NCBI GenBank assembly: GCA_052035645.1
Contig: JBPOHK010000050.1
Location: 1 to 64,000, forward strand
Length of the DNA stretch: 64,000 nucleotides
From: RPQJ01 sp052035645
Lineage (GTDB): Bacteria > Pseudomonadota > Gammaproteobacteria > Steroidobacterales > Steroidobacteraceae
Direction of reading: 5' to 3'
Each line of letters opens with the position of its first letter. Position 1 is the first letter of the stretch. The translations under genes were made by a program, and so were the position numbers. This document shows, piece by piece, positions 25,112 through 33,576 of the stretch. Below the pieces are notes generated by a model. The model worked only from the letters and a program-made list of their open reading frames with translations, searched no databases and was not told the DNA's origin.

Positions 25112-25308
25112 GGCTGACGCGATTGGGCCTTCTCAGCGCACTTCATCGTGACGCCGTCGCGGACGCACGACTGGTCCACGAGCGCGTCGGGCCGGGTCAC
25201 GGCGAGGTACAGCGTGAGCGCGCCCCCGATCACGGCGGCGAGTGGCGGAACGATGAGCAGCCAGGGCCACAGCTGCCGGTACCAGGGACGCGGGGTCGGG
25301 GTGCTCAT
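25108..25308 (-). CDS. ccoH: Very short CcoH/FixH-like membrane protein
   Basis: 66 residues. The opening PRPWYRQLWPWLLIVPPLAAV is the typical CcoH/FixH start and first membrane helix, but the usual periplasmic domain of about 100 residues is missing. After the helix only about 25 residues remain, with two cysteines (QSCVRDGVTMKC). No frameshifted remainder is visible, since ccoI overlaps the stop. It is either a reduced form or a different small subunit in the ccoH position. Confidence 0.65.
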   Translation of the reverse strand: MSTPTPRPWYRQLWPWLLIVPPLAAVIGGALTLYLAVTRPDALVDQSCVRDGVTMKCAEKAQSRQP

Positions 25309-25320
25309 GGGCGCAGCGTA

Positions 25321-26703
25321 TCAGTCCGTGGGCGCGATGAACCGCGCCTTGCCGCTGGCCCGCAGCTCGGGGCGGTCGGTCGCCTCGATCGCGACCTCGA
25401 TGTCCGCGCCGCCCGCGACCTGGTCGCGCGGCACGCGGATGCGCACCGGCACGCCCTGCACGGCCCCGGCGCCGACCCACACGGTCGGTCCGGCGTAGTC
25501 CACCACCAGGCCCGGCAGGCCGCCCGCCGTGATGCGGAACTCGTGGTCGTCGCCGTCCTTGTTGAGGATCTTGACGTTGTAGACGTTCTCGATGAGGCCG
25601 TCGCTGCGCTCGCGGAACAGCGCGTTGCGGTCGCGCAGCACGTCCACGCCCACGAAGTTGCGGTGCGTGATGGTGTAGGCGAGGCCGAGCACCAGGCCGG
25701 TGAGCAGGGTCGCGTAGACGATGGTGCGCGGGCGCACCACGTGCTTGGCCTTGCCTTCGAGGCCGTGCTGCGTGTCGTAGCGGATCAGGCCCTTCGGGTA
25801 GCCGACCTTCTCCATCACCTCGTCGCAGGCGTCGATGCAGGCGGCGCAGGCGATGCACTCGTACTGCAGGCCCTTGCGGATGTCGATGCCGGTCGGGCAG
25901 ACCTGCACGCACATCGTGCAGTCCACGCAGTCGCCGAGGCCCTTCGCCTTCGGGTCCGAGCCCTTCTTGCGGGCGCCGCGCGGCTCGCCGCGCGACTGGT
26001 CGTAGGTGATGACCAGCGTGTCCTTGTCGAACATCGCGCTCTGGAAGCGCGCGTACGGGCACATGTACTTGCAGACCTGCTCGCGCATGAAGCCCGCGTT
26101 GACGTAGGTGGCGCCGCCGTAGAACAGCACCCAGAACGTCTCCCACGGACCCGTCGTGAGCGAGAGGATCTTGCCGGCCAGCTCGTGGATGGGCGTGAAG
26201 TAGCCCACGAACGTGAAGCCGGTCCACAGCGCGAAGGCGACCCACAGGAACTGCTTGGCGCCCTTGCGCAGCAGCTTGTTGGCCGACCACGGCGCCTTCG
26301 CGAGCTTCATCTGCTGCGAGCGCGTGCCCTCGACCAGGCGCTCCATCCACAGGAACGTCTCGGTCCAGACCGTCTGCGGGCAGGCGTAGCCGCAGAACAG
26401 GCGCCCGGCCAGCGCGGTGAAGAAGAACAGCGACAGGGCCGCGATGATCAGCAGCCAGGTGAGGAAGTAGAAATCCTGCGGCCAGAGCGTCAGGGCGAAG
26501 ATGTGGAACTTGCGCGCCGGCAGGTCGAACAGCACCGCCTGGCGCCCGCCCCAGGGGATCCACGGGATGGCGTAGAAGATGCCGAGCAGCACCCAGGCCG
26601 CGATGGTGCGCAGCCGCTGGAAGCGGCCGTCGATCTCGCGCGGATAGATTTTCTGGCGGGCTGCGTACAGGCCGCCATCCATGGTCTCGACGGGTTCGGT
26701 CAT
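25321..26703 (-). CDS. ccoG: cbb3 oxidase assembly ferredoxin-like protein CcoG
   Basis: 460 residues with several membrane helices in the first about 220 and a polyferredoxin segment: CVDCTMCVQVCP followed by CIACAACIDACD, giving two 4Fe-4S clusters. The C-terminal part is an Ig-like periplasmic domain (FixG C-terminal). CcoG reduces copper for oxidase assembly. Its ATG overlaps the stop of the upstream small gene (ATGA), so translation is coupled. Confidence 0.94.
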   Translation of the reverse strand: MTEPVETMDGGLYAARQKIYPREIDGRFQRLRTIAAWVLLGIFYAIPWIPWGGRQAVLFDLPARKFHIFALTLWPQDFYFLTWLLIIAALSLFFFTALAGRLFCGYACPQTVWTETFLWMERLVEGTRSQQMKLAKAPWSANKLLRKGAKQFLWVAFALWTGFTFVGYFTPIHELAGKILSLTTGPWETFWVLFYGGATYVNAGFMREQVCKYMCPYARFQSAMFDKDTLVITYDQSRGEPRGARKKGSDPKAKGLGDCVDCTMCVQVCPTGIDIRKGLQYECIACAACIDACDEVMEKVGYPKGLIRYDTQHGLEGKAKHVVRPRTIVYATLLTGLVLGLAYTITHRNFVGVDVLRDRNALFRERSDGLIENVYNVKILNKDGDDHEFRITAGGLPGLVVDYAGPTVWVGAGAVQGVPVRIRVPRDQVAGGADIEVAIEATDRPELRASGKARFIAPTD

Positions 26704-27029
26704 TCGGGGCTCCGCCCCTGTCCGTCCGTTGCGTCGGTGTCAGGGGGTTCCGGGTGCGCGGTACGCACCAGGTACAGGGTCAACAGGCTCGACAACGAAG
26801 ACACGAGCCAGAAGAAGAAGAACCCGACCGCGTAGCCGGTCATGCGCGTCGCGAAGCCGGGCGGGGGGTAGTCGTCGTTGCCCACCAGCAGCGGGTCGAT
26901 GAACGCGAAACAGACCATGGTCGCGACGCTCGCGACCAGGAACGAGGGCCAGAGGACGATGGCCACGTCCTGTCCCAGACGTGGCCATCGCAGCGTGCCT
27001 GTGTACTCGTCAGACGGGACTCGAAACAC
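26700..27029 (-). CDS. Membrane protein between ccoP and ccoG, unknown
   Basis: 109 residues with two membrane helices (about 23-45 and 65-90). The N-terminus is MFRVPSDEYTGTLRWPRLGQD; the helices are joined by DPLLVGNDDYPPPG. A GTG start at 27029 has GGAG six bases upstream. I know of no characterised family. Its place inside the oxidase cluster and its coupling to ccoG suggest an assembly role. Confidence 0.7.
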   Translation of the reverse strand: MFRVPSDEYTGTLRWPRLGQDVAIVLWPSFLVASVATMVCFAFIDPLLVGNDDYPPPGFATRMTGYAVGFFFFWLVSSLSSLLTLYLVRTAHPEPPDTDATDGQGRSPE

Positions 27030-27041
27030 CCTTGGCTCCGG

Positions 27042-27944
27042 TCATGAGCCCGAGCCCGCCATCTTCATCACGTACGCGGCCAGCAGCCTGACGCGCTGCT
27101 CGCCGAGTCGCTCGCCGAAGACGGGCATCTGGCCGTTGCGACCATTGGTCACGGTGGCCGTGATCGTAGCCTCGTCGCCGCCATAGAGCCAGATGTCGTC
27201 GGTCAGGTTGGGCGCGCCGACCAGCGGGTTGCCCTTGCCGTCCGCGCCGTGGCAGGCAGCGCACAGGGTCTCGAAGGTCTGCTTGCCCGCCGCCGCGAGG
27301 CCCGGGTCGGCCTGGCCGCCGGAGAGGGTCTGCACGTAGGCGACCACGTTGCGCACGCCGTCGGCGCCCAGCTGGGGGCCCCAGGCCGGCATGGCCGCGA
27401 TCCGGCCGTTGGTGATGGTGGCGACCACGGTGTCCGCGTCGCCGCCCCACTGCCAGCTGGCGTCGGTCAGGTTCGGGAAGCCGCGGGCGCCGCCGCCGTC
27501 CGAGCCGTGGCACTGCGCGCAGTTGTTCTGGAACAGGTTGCGCGCGGTGGACATCGCCTTGCCGTCCTCGGCCAGCTGCGCGACGGTCATGCTGGCGAAC
27601 GGCGCATACCACTCCGCCGCCTTGGCCTCGACCGCCGCCTTCTCCGCGTCGTACTGGCCGGTCTGCGACCAGCCCTTGATGCCTGCGATGTTGCCGAGAC
27701 CCGGGTACAGCGCGAGGTACAGCACGGCGAACACCACCGTGATGTAGAACACCCACAGCCACCACTTGGGCAGCGGGTTGTTGTACTCGCGCAGGTCCTT
27801 GTCCCACACGTGGCCCGTGTCCGCGCCGCCGCCGATCTTTTCGCCGGCCGACTTCGGCTTGGACGTCCAGCGCAGCAGCCATACGCAGGCGCCGATGTTG
27901 ATGATCGTCAGGATGATGACGAAGAGACTCCAACCGCTAGTCAT
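27042..27944 (-). CDS. ccoP: cbb3 oxidase dihaem subunit CcoP
   Basis: 300 residues. Two N-terminal membrane helices (about 6-24 and 62-82) are followed by two c-type haem domains with CAQCH at 142-146 and CAACH at 228-232. The distal ligand segments MPAWGPQL and MPVFGERL supply axial Met. CcoP passes electrons from soluble cytochrome c to CcoO. Its ATG overlaps the ccoQ stop. Confidence 0.95.
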   Translation of the reverse strand: MTSGWSLFVIILTIINIGACVWLLRWTSKPKSAGEKIGGGADTGHVWDKDLREYNNPLPKWWLWVFYITVVFAVLYLALYPGLGNIAGIKGWSQTGQYDAEKAAVEAKAAEWYAPFASMTVAQLAEDGKAMSTARNLFQNNCAQCHGSDGGGARGFPNLTDASWQWGGDADTVVATITNGRIAAMPAWGPQLGADGVRNVVAYVQTLSGGQADPGLAAAGKQTFETLCAACHGADGKGNPLVGAPNLTDDIWLYGGDEATITATVTNGRNGQMPVFGERLGEQRVRLLAAYVMKMAGSGS

Positions 27945-28111
27945 GGGGTCTTGCTCCCTTGTTCATTCTCGGTCGGGAATTCGCGAAACGGCATCTGCGC
28001 CAGTTCGTCGAAATCCGCCTTGCGACGCCTGCTGTAGGCCCAGTACACCAGCCCGACGAACGCGAGCATCACGAACAACGTGACGATCCCGCGATACGTG
28101 CCGATGTCCAT
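27941..28111 (-). CDS. ccoQ: cbb3 oxidase small subunit CcoQ
   Basis: 56 residues read directly from the minus strand: MDIGTYRGIVTLFVMLAFVG continues into one membrane helix, then YSRRRKADFDELAQMPF and a polar tail. This is the normal CcoQ pattern (one helix, an RRRK turn and an acidic stretch). It stabilises the CcoNOP complex. It lies between ccoO and ccoP, with its stop overlapping the ccoP start. Confidence 0.92.
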   Translation of the reverse strand: MDIGTYRGIVTLFVMLAFVGLVYWAYSRRRKADFDELAQMPFREFPTENEQGSKTP

Positions 28112-28114
28112 GGC

Positions 28115-28723
28115 TCAGCCGCCCGTCTTCGCGTTGATGCCGAGGCCCTGCAGGTACGCGACCAGGGCATCGAGCTCGGTCTTGTCCTGCACCGCCGCGG
28201 CGGCGCCGTCGATCTCGGCCTGCGAGTAGGGGACGCCGACCTTGGTCAGCGCCTCCATCTTCCGGCCGACCAGCGCGCCGTCGACCTTCGCGTCCGCCAG
28301 CCACGGGAAGCGCGGCATGTTGGACTCGGGCACGACGTCGCGCGGGTTGATCAGGTGCACGCGGTGCCAGTCGTCCGAGTAGCGGCCGCCGACGCGGGCG
28401 AGGTCGGGCCCCGTGCGCTTCGAGCCGAACTGGAACGGATGGTCGTACACCGACTCGCCGGCGACCGAGTAGGGACCGTAGCGCTCCGTCTCGGAGCGGA
28501 ACGGGCGGATCATCTGCGAGTGGCAGGTGTAGCAGCCCTCGCGGATGTACACGTCGCGGCCGGCGAGCCGGAGCGCGTCGTACGGCTTCACGCCCGGGGC
28601 CGGCTCGGTGCCGGCGCCCTGGAAGTAGAGCGGGACGATCTCGACCAGGCCGCCGATGCTGATCACGAGCGCGATCAGCACGCCCATCAGGCCGACGTTT
28701 TTTTCGACTGAATCGTGGTTCAT
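28115..28723 (-). CDS. ccoO: cbb3 oxidase monohaem subunit CcoO
   Basis: 202 residues: one N-terminal membrane anchor (about 11-32) and one c-type haem site CYTCH at 64-68, followed by SQMIRPFRSETERYG and a distal Met in ESNMPRFPWL. These are hallmarks of CcoO/FixO. It follows ccoN by 12 bp in the same operon. Confidence 0.95.
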   Translation of the reverse strand: MNHDSVEKNVGLMGVLIALVISIGGLVEIVPLYFQGAGTEPAPGVKPYDALRLAGRDVYIREGCYTCHSQMIRPFRSETERYGPYSVAGESVYDHPFQFGSKRTGPDLARVGGRYSDDWHRVHLINPRDVVPESNMPRFPWLADAKVDGALVGRKMEALTKVGVPYSQAEIDGAAAAVQDKTELDALVAYLQGLGINAKTGG

Positions 28724-28735
28724 GCGGCTTCTCCC

Positions 28736-30154
28736 TCAGGCCGGCTGGACGACCGGCTGGTCCGCGGTGCTGGTCCGCGCAGCGATCGTCTTCCACACGT
28801 TGTAGGCCATCAGCAGCATGCCGACGAGCACGAGCGTGCCGCCGAGCAGGCGCACCGCGTAGTACGGGTACGTCGCCTTGATGGACTCGATGAAGGCGTA
28901 GGTCAGGGTGCCGTCGGCGTTCTGCGCGCGCCACATCAGGCCCTGCATCACGCCGGCGATCCACATCGAGGTGATGTAGAGCACCACGCCGATGGTGGTG
29001 ATCCAGAAGTGCACGTCGATGAGCTTGACGCTGTACATCTGCTCGCGGCCGAACAGCTTCGGGATCAGCGCGTACATCGTGCCGATCGAGATCATCGCCA
29101 CCCAGCCGAGGGCGCCGGAGTGCACGTGGCCGATCGTCCAGTCGGTGTAGTGCGAGAGCGCGTTGACCGTCTTGATCGACATCATCGGACCTTCGAAGGT
29201 CGACATGCCGTAGAAGGACAGCGACACGATCATGAACTTCAGGATCGGGTCGGTGCGCAGCTTATGCCAGGCGCCCGAGAGGGTCATGATGCCGTTGATC
29301 ATGCCGCCCCACGACGGCGCGAGCAGGATCAGCGAGAACACCATGCCGAGCGACTGCGCCCAGTCGGGCAGCGTCGTGTAGTGCAGGTGGTGGGGGCCCG
29401 CCCACATGTAGATGGAGACGAGGGCCCAGAAGTGCACCACCGAGAGGCGGTAGGAGTAGACCGGCCGGCCCGCCTGCTTCGGCACGAAGTAGTACATCAT
29501 GCCGAGGAAGGCCGCGGTCAGGAAGAAGCCCACCGCGTTGTGGCCGTACCACCACTGCACCATCGCGTCGACCACGCCCGGGTAGGCGGAGTACGACTTG
29601 GTGAGCGTGACCGGGATCTCCATGCTGTTGACGATGTGCAGCACGGCGATCGTGATGATGTAGGCCCCGAAGAACCAGTTCGCCACGTAGATGTGCTTGA
29701 CCTTGCGCATCACGATCGTGCCGAAGAACACGATGGCGTAGACCACCCAGACCACGGCGATCAGCAGGTCGATCGGCCACTCGAGTTCGGCGTATTCCTT
29801 GCCCGAGGTGATGCCGAGCGGGAGCGTGATGGCCGCCAGCAGGATGATCAGCTGCCAGCCCCAGAACGTGAACGCCGCCAGCTTGTCCGAGATCAGCCGG
29901 GTGTGGCAGGTGCGCTGCACGATGTAGTAGGAGGTCGCGAACAGCGCACTGCCGCCGAACGCGAAGATCACCGCGTTGGTGTGCAGCGGTCGCAGCCGGC
30001 TGTAGCTCAGGAAGGGGAGTGGCGGGAGCAGGTCAGGCCACAGCAACTGGGCCGCGATCAGGACGCCGACGAGCATGCCGACGATTCCCCAAACCACGGT
30101 CATCACTGCGAACTGCCGCACCACCTTGTCGTTGTAGTAGGAGCCCGTGTTCAT
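28736..30154 (-). CDS. ccoN: cbb3 oxidase catalytic subunit CcoN
   Basis: 472 residues with about twelve membrane helices. Metal-ligand segments are visible: FWGWQLIILLA, YGHNAVGFFLTAAFLGMMYYF with the CuB-site His, and PHHLHYTTLPDW. The haem-ligand stretch DWTIGHVHSGALGW is near 320-335. It is the oxygen-reducing, proton-pumping subunit of the high-affinity oxidase used at low oxygen. It is the first gene of the ccoNOQP operon and divergent from the universal stress gene. Confidence 0.95.
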   Translation of the reverse strand: MNTGSYYNDKVVRQFAVMTVVWGIVGMLVGVLIAAQLLWPDLLPPLPFLSYSRLRPLHTNAVIFAFGGSALFATSYYIVQRTCHTRLISDKLAAFTFWGWQLIILLAAITLPLGITSGKEYAELEWPIDLLIAVVWVVYAIVFFGTIVMRKVKHIYVANWFFGAYIITIAVLHIVNSMEIPVTLTKSYSAYPGVVDAMVQWWYGHNAVGFFLTAAFLGMMYYFVPKQAGRPVYSYRLSVVHFWALVSIYMWAGPHHLHYTTLPDWAQSLGMVFSLILLAPSWGGMINGIMTLSGAWHKLRTDPILKFMIVSLSFYGMSTFEGPMMSIKTVNALSHYTDWTIGHVHSGALGWVAMISIGTMYALIPKLFGREQMYSVKLIDVHFWITTIGVVLYITSMWIAGVMQGLMWRAQNADGTLTYAFIESIKATYPYYAVRLLGGTLVLVGMLLMAYNVWKTIAARTSTADQPVVQPA

Positions 30155-30281
30155 GCGGTCGCCTCTATTTTTGAGGTAGTGAATGGATCCATTCCGGATG
30201 CAACCCGTGTGGCGGGCACACGAGCCCCCGGAATGCTAAAGACCGGGGGGTCGGCAAGCGAGTAGGGACTCGGCCGTCGCG

Positions 30282-30296
30282 GGGTAGGTATTTCCC
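30282..30296. promoter_or_regulatory. FixJ-site-like motif in the ccoN/usp divergent region
   Basis: GGGTAGGTATTTCCC lies about 130 bp upstream of ccoN and 90 bp upstream of the stress gene. Its core TAGGTATTWC also occurs upstream of fixL at 21084-21093. No Fnr box (TTGAT-N4-ATCAA) is apparent in this gap. A perfect 14-bp palindrome, GAATGGATCCATTC, is at 30181-30194, close to the ccoN start. Confidence 0.4.
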
Positions 30297-30384
30297 GCAG
30301 GGCCTTCCCCCAATTGTCCGGACCAGCCCGCCGTCGCACAGTACGAACAGGCGCGACCCGCGCCGCGTCCGGAGGCGAACGACC

Positions 30385-31335
30385 ATGCAGCGCCTCGATC
30401 GCATCCTCGCCGTGGTGGACCCCACCGTCGACGCGCAGCCGGCCGTCGCCAAGGCCGCGCGCCTCGCCCGCGCCACGGGCGCCGTGCTGGAACTGCTGAT
30501 CTGCGACTACGACCCGGCCCTGAGCGGGTGGCCGCTGGCGGAGACCGACGCGGTCCGGGCGCTGCGCGACGAGTTCCTGGACGAGCGCGGCGAATTCCTC
30601 GACGCGCTGGCGGAGGAACTGCGCTCCGGCGGCCTCCTGGTGGAGACGCACGTGCGCTGGGAGAACCCGCTGTACCGCGGCGTCCTGCGGCGGGTCGCCG
30701 AGACCGCCCCGGACCTCGTGGTCAAGGACACCCATTACCACTCGCTGCTGCGCCGCACCCTGCTCACCAACACGGACTGGAACCTCCTCAGGGCCTGCCC
30801 TGCGCCCCTGCTGCTCGTCCGCTCGGGCGGCTGGAGCGTCGCGCCGCGCGTGCTGGCCGCCGTCGACCCCGGGCACGGGGGCGACGAGTCCTCGGCGCTC
30901 GATCACCACATCCTCGAGGCCGCGGGCGTCCTGTCCGGCGCCCTGTCCGGCGAGCTGCACGTCCTGCACGCGTTCCTGCCGGCCGCGCTGCTCGCGCTGA
31001 CCACCGGCCTCGGCGGGCTGCCCCTGGGCGGCACCGCCTCGGTGGAGGACGTCATCGCGGCCGAGCGGCAGCGCGCCGGCGGCCGGGTGCACGAGCTGGC
31101 CGGCGCGCACGGCGTGCCGACGGGGCGGGTGCACCTCGTCCAGGGGTCGGCGGCCGACGTGCTGCCCGAGGCGGCGGGCGAACTGCGCGCCGACGTCGCC
31201 GTGATGGGCGTCATCGCCCGCAGCCGCCTCGAAGAGCTGTTCGTCGGCAGCACGGCCGAACGCGTGCTCGACCGGCTGCCGGCGGACGTGCTGGTCGTGA
31301 AGTCCCCGGATTTCGTGGACCGGGCGGCAGGCTGA
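30385..31335 (+). CDS. Universal stress protein, two Usp domains
   Basis: 316 residues in the UspE-like tandem layout. The first domain (about 1-147) begins MQRLDRILAVVDPTVDAQPA and ends in LLVRSGG. The second (about 150-308) ends with the stress-protein signature MGVIARSRLEELFVGSTAERVLDRL (in pieces) and ADVLVVKSP. ATP-binding residues of the G-2x-G-9x-G(S/T) type appear in the second domain (GVIARSR...GSTAE). It shares its upstream region with ccoN, which suggests a common low-oxygen signal. Confidence 0.87.
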   Translation: MQRLDRILAVVDPTVDAQPAVAKAARLARATGAVLELLICDYDPALSGWPLAETDAVRALRDEFLDERGEFLDALAEELRSGGLLVETHVRWENPLYRGVLRRVAETAPDLVVKDTHYHSLLRRTLLTNTDWNLLRACPAPLLLVRSGGWSVAPRVLAAVDPGHGGDESSALDHHILEAAGVLSGALSGELHVLHAFLPAALLALTTGLGGLPLGGTASVEDVIAAERQRAGGRVHELAGAHGVPTGRVHLVQGSAADVLPEAAGELRADVAVMGVIARSRLEELFVGSTAERVLDRLPADVLVVKSPDFVDRAAG

Positions 31336-31417
31336 GCCGGCGTTCACGGGCGGGCGCTCCGTCCTGCGTGACCGGTCGCACAGTTCGCGGCGGGGGCCGC
31401 CGTATACTCGGTCGGTC

Positions 31418-33502
31418 ATGTCCTCTGCCACCGTCCTGCTGGTCAGCGCCCGGCCCGACGACCTGTCGCGGGTCCGCGAGGCGCTGGCTTCGATCCGCGG
31501 CCAGCCGTACCGGCTGGAGGCGACGGCGACGCTGGCCGACGGCCTCGCGCGGATCCGCCAGGCGCAGGTCGACGCGCTGATCCTCGACTGCAACCTGCCG
31601 GACAGCCAGGGCCTCACCACTTTCCTGCGCATCCAGCCCAAGGCGACCCAGTTGCCCATCGTGGTGCTGGTGGAGGAGGACGAGGAGGATCTCGGCCGCG
31701 ACGCCACCTCGCGCGGCGCGCTCGACTACCTGGTCCGGGACGCGCTCACGCCGCAGCTGCTCGAGAAGACCCTGCGCTACGCGACCGAGCGCACCCACAC
31801 GCTGCTCGCGCTGAAGGCGTCCGAGCAGCGCTACCGCGAGCTGTTCCAGAACGTCACGGCGGGCGTCTTCCAGACCACGTCGGACGGCAAGTTCATGGCC
31901 GCGAACCCGGCGCTGGTGCGCATGCTCGGCTACGACAGCGAGGACGAGCTGGTCGACCTCGACATCGCCCGCGACGTCTACATGGACCCGGACCACCGCC
32001 AGAACTGGGTGCGGGCCATGGCCGAGGGCGGCGAGGTCCACAACGCCGAGCTGGTGCTCAAGCGCAAGGACGGCAGCAAGATCGTCGTGCTGGAGAATTC
32101 CCGCGCGGTGCGCGACGGCGACGGCAAGGTGCTCTTCTACGAGGGCACGCTCACGGACATCACGGCCGCGCACGAGCTGTCGCAGCAGCTCTCGTACGAC
32201 GCGAGCCACGACCCGTTGACCGGGCTCGTCAACCGGCGCGAGTTCGAGCTCAAGCTGCAGCGCGCGCTCGAGCTGGCGCAGACCGCCGGCACCACGCACG
32301 CGGTCTGCTACATGGACCTCGACCGTTTCAAGACGGTCAACGACATCTGCGGCCACGTCGCGGGCGACGAGCTGCTGCGCCAGCTCGGCCACGTGCTGCA
32401 GCAGAAGGTGCGCACCGCGGACATCGTGGCGCGGCTCGGCGGCGACGAGTTCGCCGTGTTGCTGCACAACTGCGCGGTCGGCGACGCGCTGCAGGTGTCG
32501 CAGAACCTGCTGCGCGCCGTGCAGCAGTTCGAGTTCATCTGGGGCGCGCACAAGTTCGTGCTCGGCGCCAGCATCGGCGTGGTCGCCGTGCACGGCGGCT
32601 TCAAGCGCATCGCGCAGGTCATGAACGCGGCCGACACGGCCTGCTACGCGGCCAAGGACTCGGGCCGCAACCGCGTGCACGTCTACCAGGAGGAGGAGAC
32701 GAACCTGATGCGGCGCCACGGCGAGCTCGACTGGGTCGCCCGGGCCAAGCGCGCCCTCGCCGAGAACCGGCTGTTCCTCGAGGCGCAGGAGATCCGCCCG
32801 CTGGCCGCCGGGACCGACGACAAGCCGCATTACGAGTTGCTGGTGCGCATGCGCGACGAGACCGGCCGCGTGGTGCCGCCCGGCGCCTTCCTGCCTGCCG
32901 TGGAGCGCCACAACCTCTCGGTGCGCTACGACCGCTGGGTGATCGCGGCCGCCATGACCTGGCTCGGGCGCCACCCGGAGGTGTTCGGGCGGGCCGCGCG
33001 CTTCTTCATCAACCTGTCGCGCGATTCGATCAACGACCCCGAGACGTTCGCCTTCATCCGCCAGGCGATCGCGGCGGAGGGCGTCGACCCGAAGCACGTC
33101 GGCTTCGAGACCGCCGAGTCGGTCGCGATCGGCAACCTCGGCAAGGCGAACCAGCTGATCGCCGAACTGCGCCGGCTCGGCTGCGCCTTCGGGCTCGACG
33201 ATTTCGGCAGCGGCGTCTCCTCGTTTGCCTACCTGAAGGCGCTCGGCGCCGACTACCTGAAGATCGACGGCATGTTCGTCGCCAACATTCCGCGCGACCG
33301 CATTGACCACACGATGGTCCGTTCCATCAAGGAAATCGGCCACGTGATGGGCAAGAAGGTCATCGCCGAGTCGGTCGAGAGCGAGGCCGTGGTCGAGAAG
33401 CTGCGCGAGATCGGGGTCGACTACGCGCAGGGCTTCGCCATCGCCGCCCCGCGTCCGCTCGACGAACTCGTCACAGTCACCGTCGCCGACCTGCTCGGCT
33501 GA
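31418..33502 (+). CDS. Receiver-PAS-GGDEF-EAL cyclic-di-GMP protein
   Basis: 694 residues. Receiver about 5-120 with acceptor D57 (ILDCNLPDSQG); PAS about 135-250; GGDEF domain with intact GGDEF at 341-345 and the product-inhibition RxxD at 332-335; EAL domain from about 440 with ELL (E473) in place of EAL, INLSRDS, FETAES, LDDFGSG and KIDG. Both cyclase and phosphodiesterase activities look possible. The ELL change keeps the metal-binding Glu. No cognate kinase is adjacent. It may control the c-di-GMP pool sensed by the riboswitch at 50.4 kb, though that is inference. Confidence 0.88.
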   Translation: MSSATVLLVSARPDDLSRVREALASIRGQPYRLEATATLADGLARIRQAQVDALILDCNLPDSQGLTTFLRIQPKATQLPIVVLVEEDEEDLGRDATSRGALDYLVRDALTPQLLEKTLRYATERTHTLLALKASEQRYRELFQNVTAGVFQTTSDGKFMAANPALVRMLGYDSEDELVDLDIARDVYMDPDHRQNWVRAMAEGGEVHNAELVLKRKDGSKIVVLENSRAVRDGDGKVLFYEGTLTDITAAHELSQQLSYDASHDPLTGLVNRREFELKLQRALELAQTAGTTHAVCYMDLDRFKTVNDICGHVAGDELLRQLGHVLQQKVRTADIVARLGGDEFAVLLHNCAVGDALQVSQNLLRAVQQFEFIWGAHKFVLGASIGVVAVHGGFKRIAQVMNAADTACYAAKDSGRNRVHVYQEEETNLMRRHGELDWVARAKRALAENRLFLEAQEIRPLAAGTDDKPHYELLVRMRDETGRVVPPGAFLPAVERHNLSVRYDRWVIAAAMTWLGRHPEVFGRAARFFINLSRDSINDPETFAFIRQAIAAEGVDPKHVGFETAESVAIGNLGKANQLIAELRRLGCAFGLDDFGSGVSSFAYLKALGADYLKIDGMFVANIPRDRIDHTMVRSIKEIGHVMGKKVIAESVESEAVVEKLREIGVDYAQGFAIAAPRPLDELVTVTVADLLG

Positions 33503-33546
33503 ACCCGCACCGTCCGGTCGGGTGTCTCGCGTGGGTCGGGGTTGTA

Positions 33547-33568
33547 ATTAATCGGACGGTTGATTAAT
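33547..33568. promoter_or_regulatory. Palindromic operator before tetR
   Basis: ATTAATC, eight bases, GATTAAT is a perfect 7-bp inverted repeat nine bases before the tetR ATG. Its AT-rich arms stand out in GC-rich DNA. It is the likely autoregulatory site of the TetR protein. Confidence 0.7.
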
Positions 33569-33576
33569 ATCTGCCC

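Noticed and set aside
22643..25117. Plus-strand open frame antisense to ccoI
   Set aside because: No recognisable domain and same type of composition shadow; ccoI carries all P-type ATPase motifs.
30155..30384. Fnr/Anr box in the ccoN promoter
   Set aside because: No TTGAT-N4-ATCAA or close variant was found on either strand; only the FixJ-like motif and a GAATGGATCCATTC palindrome are present.
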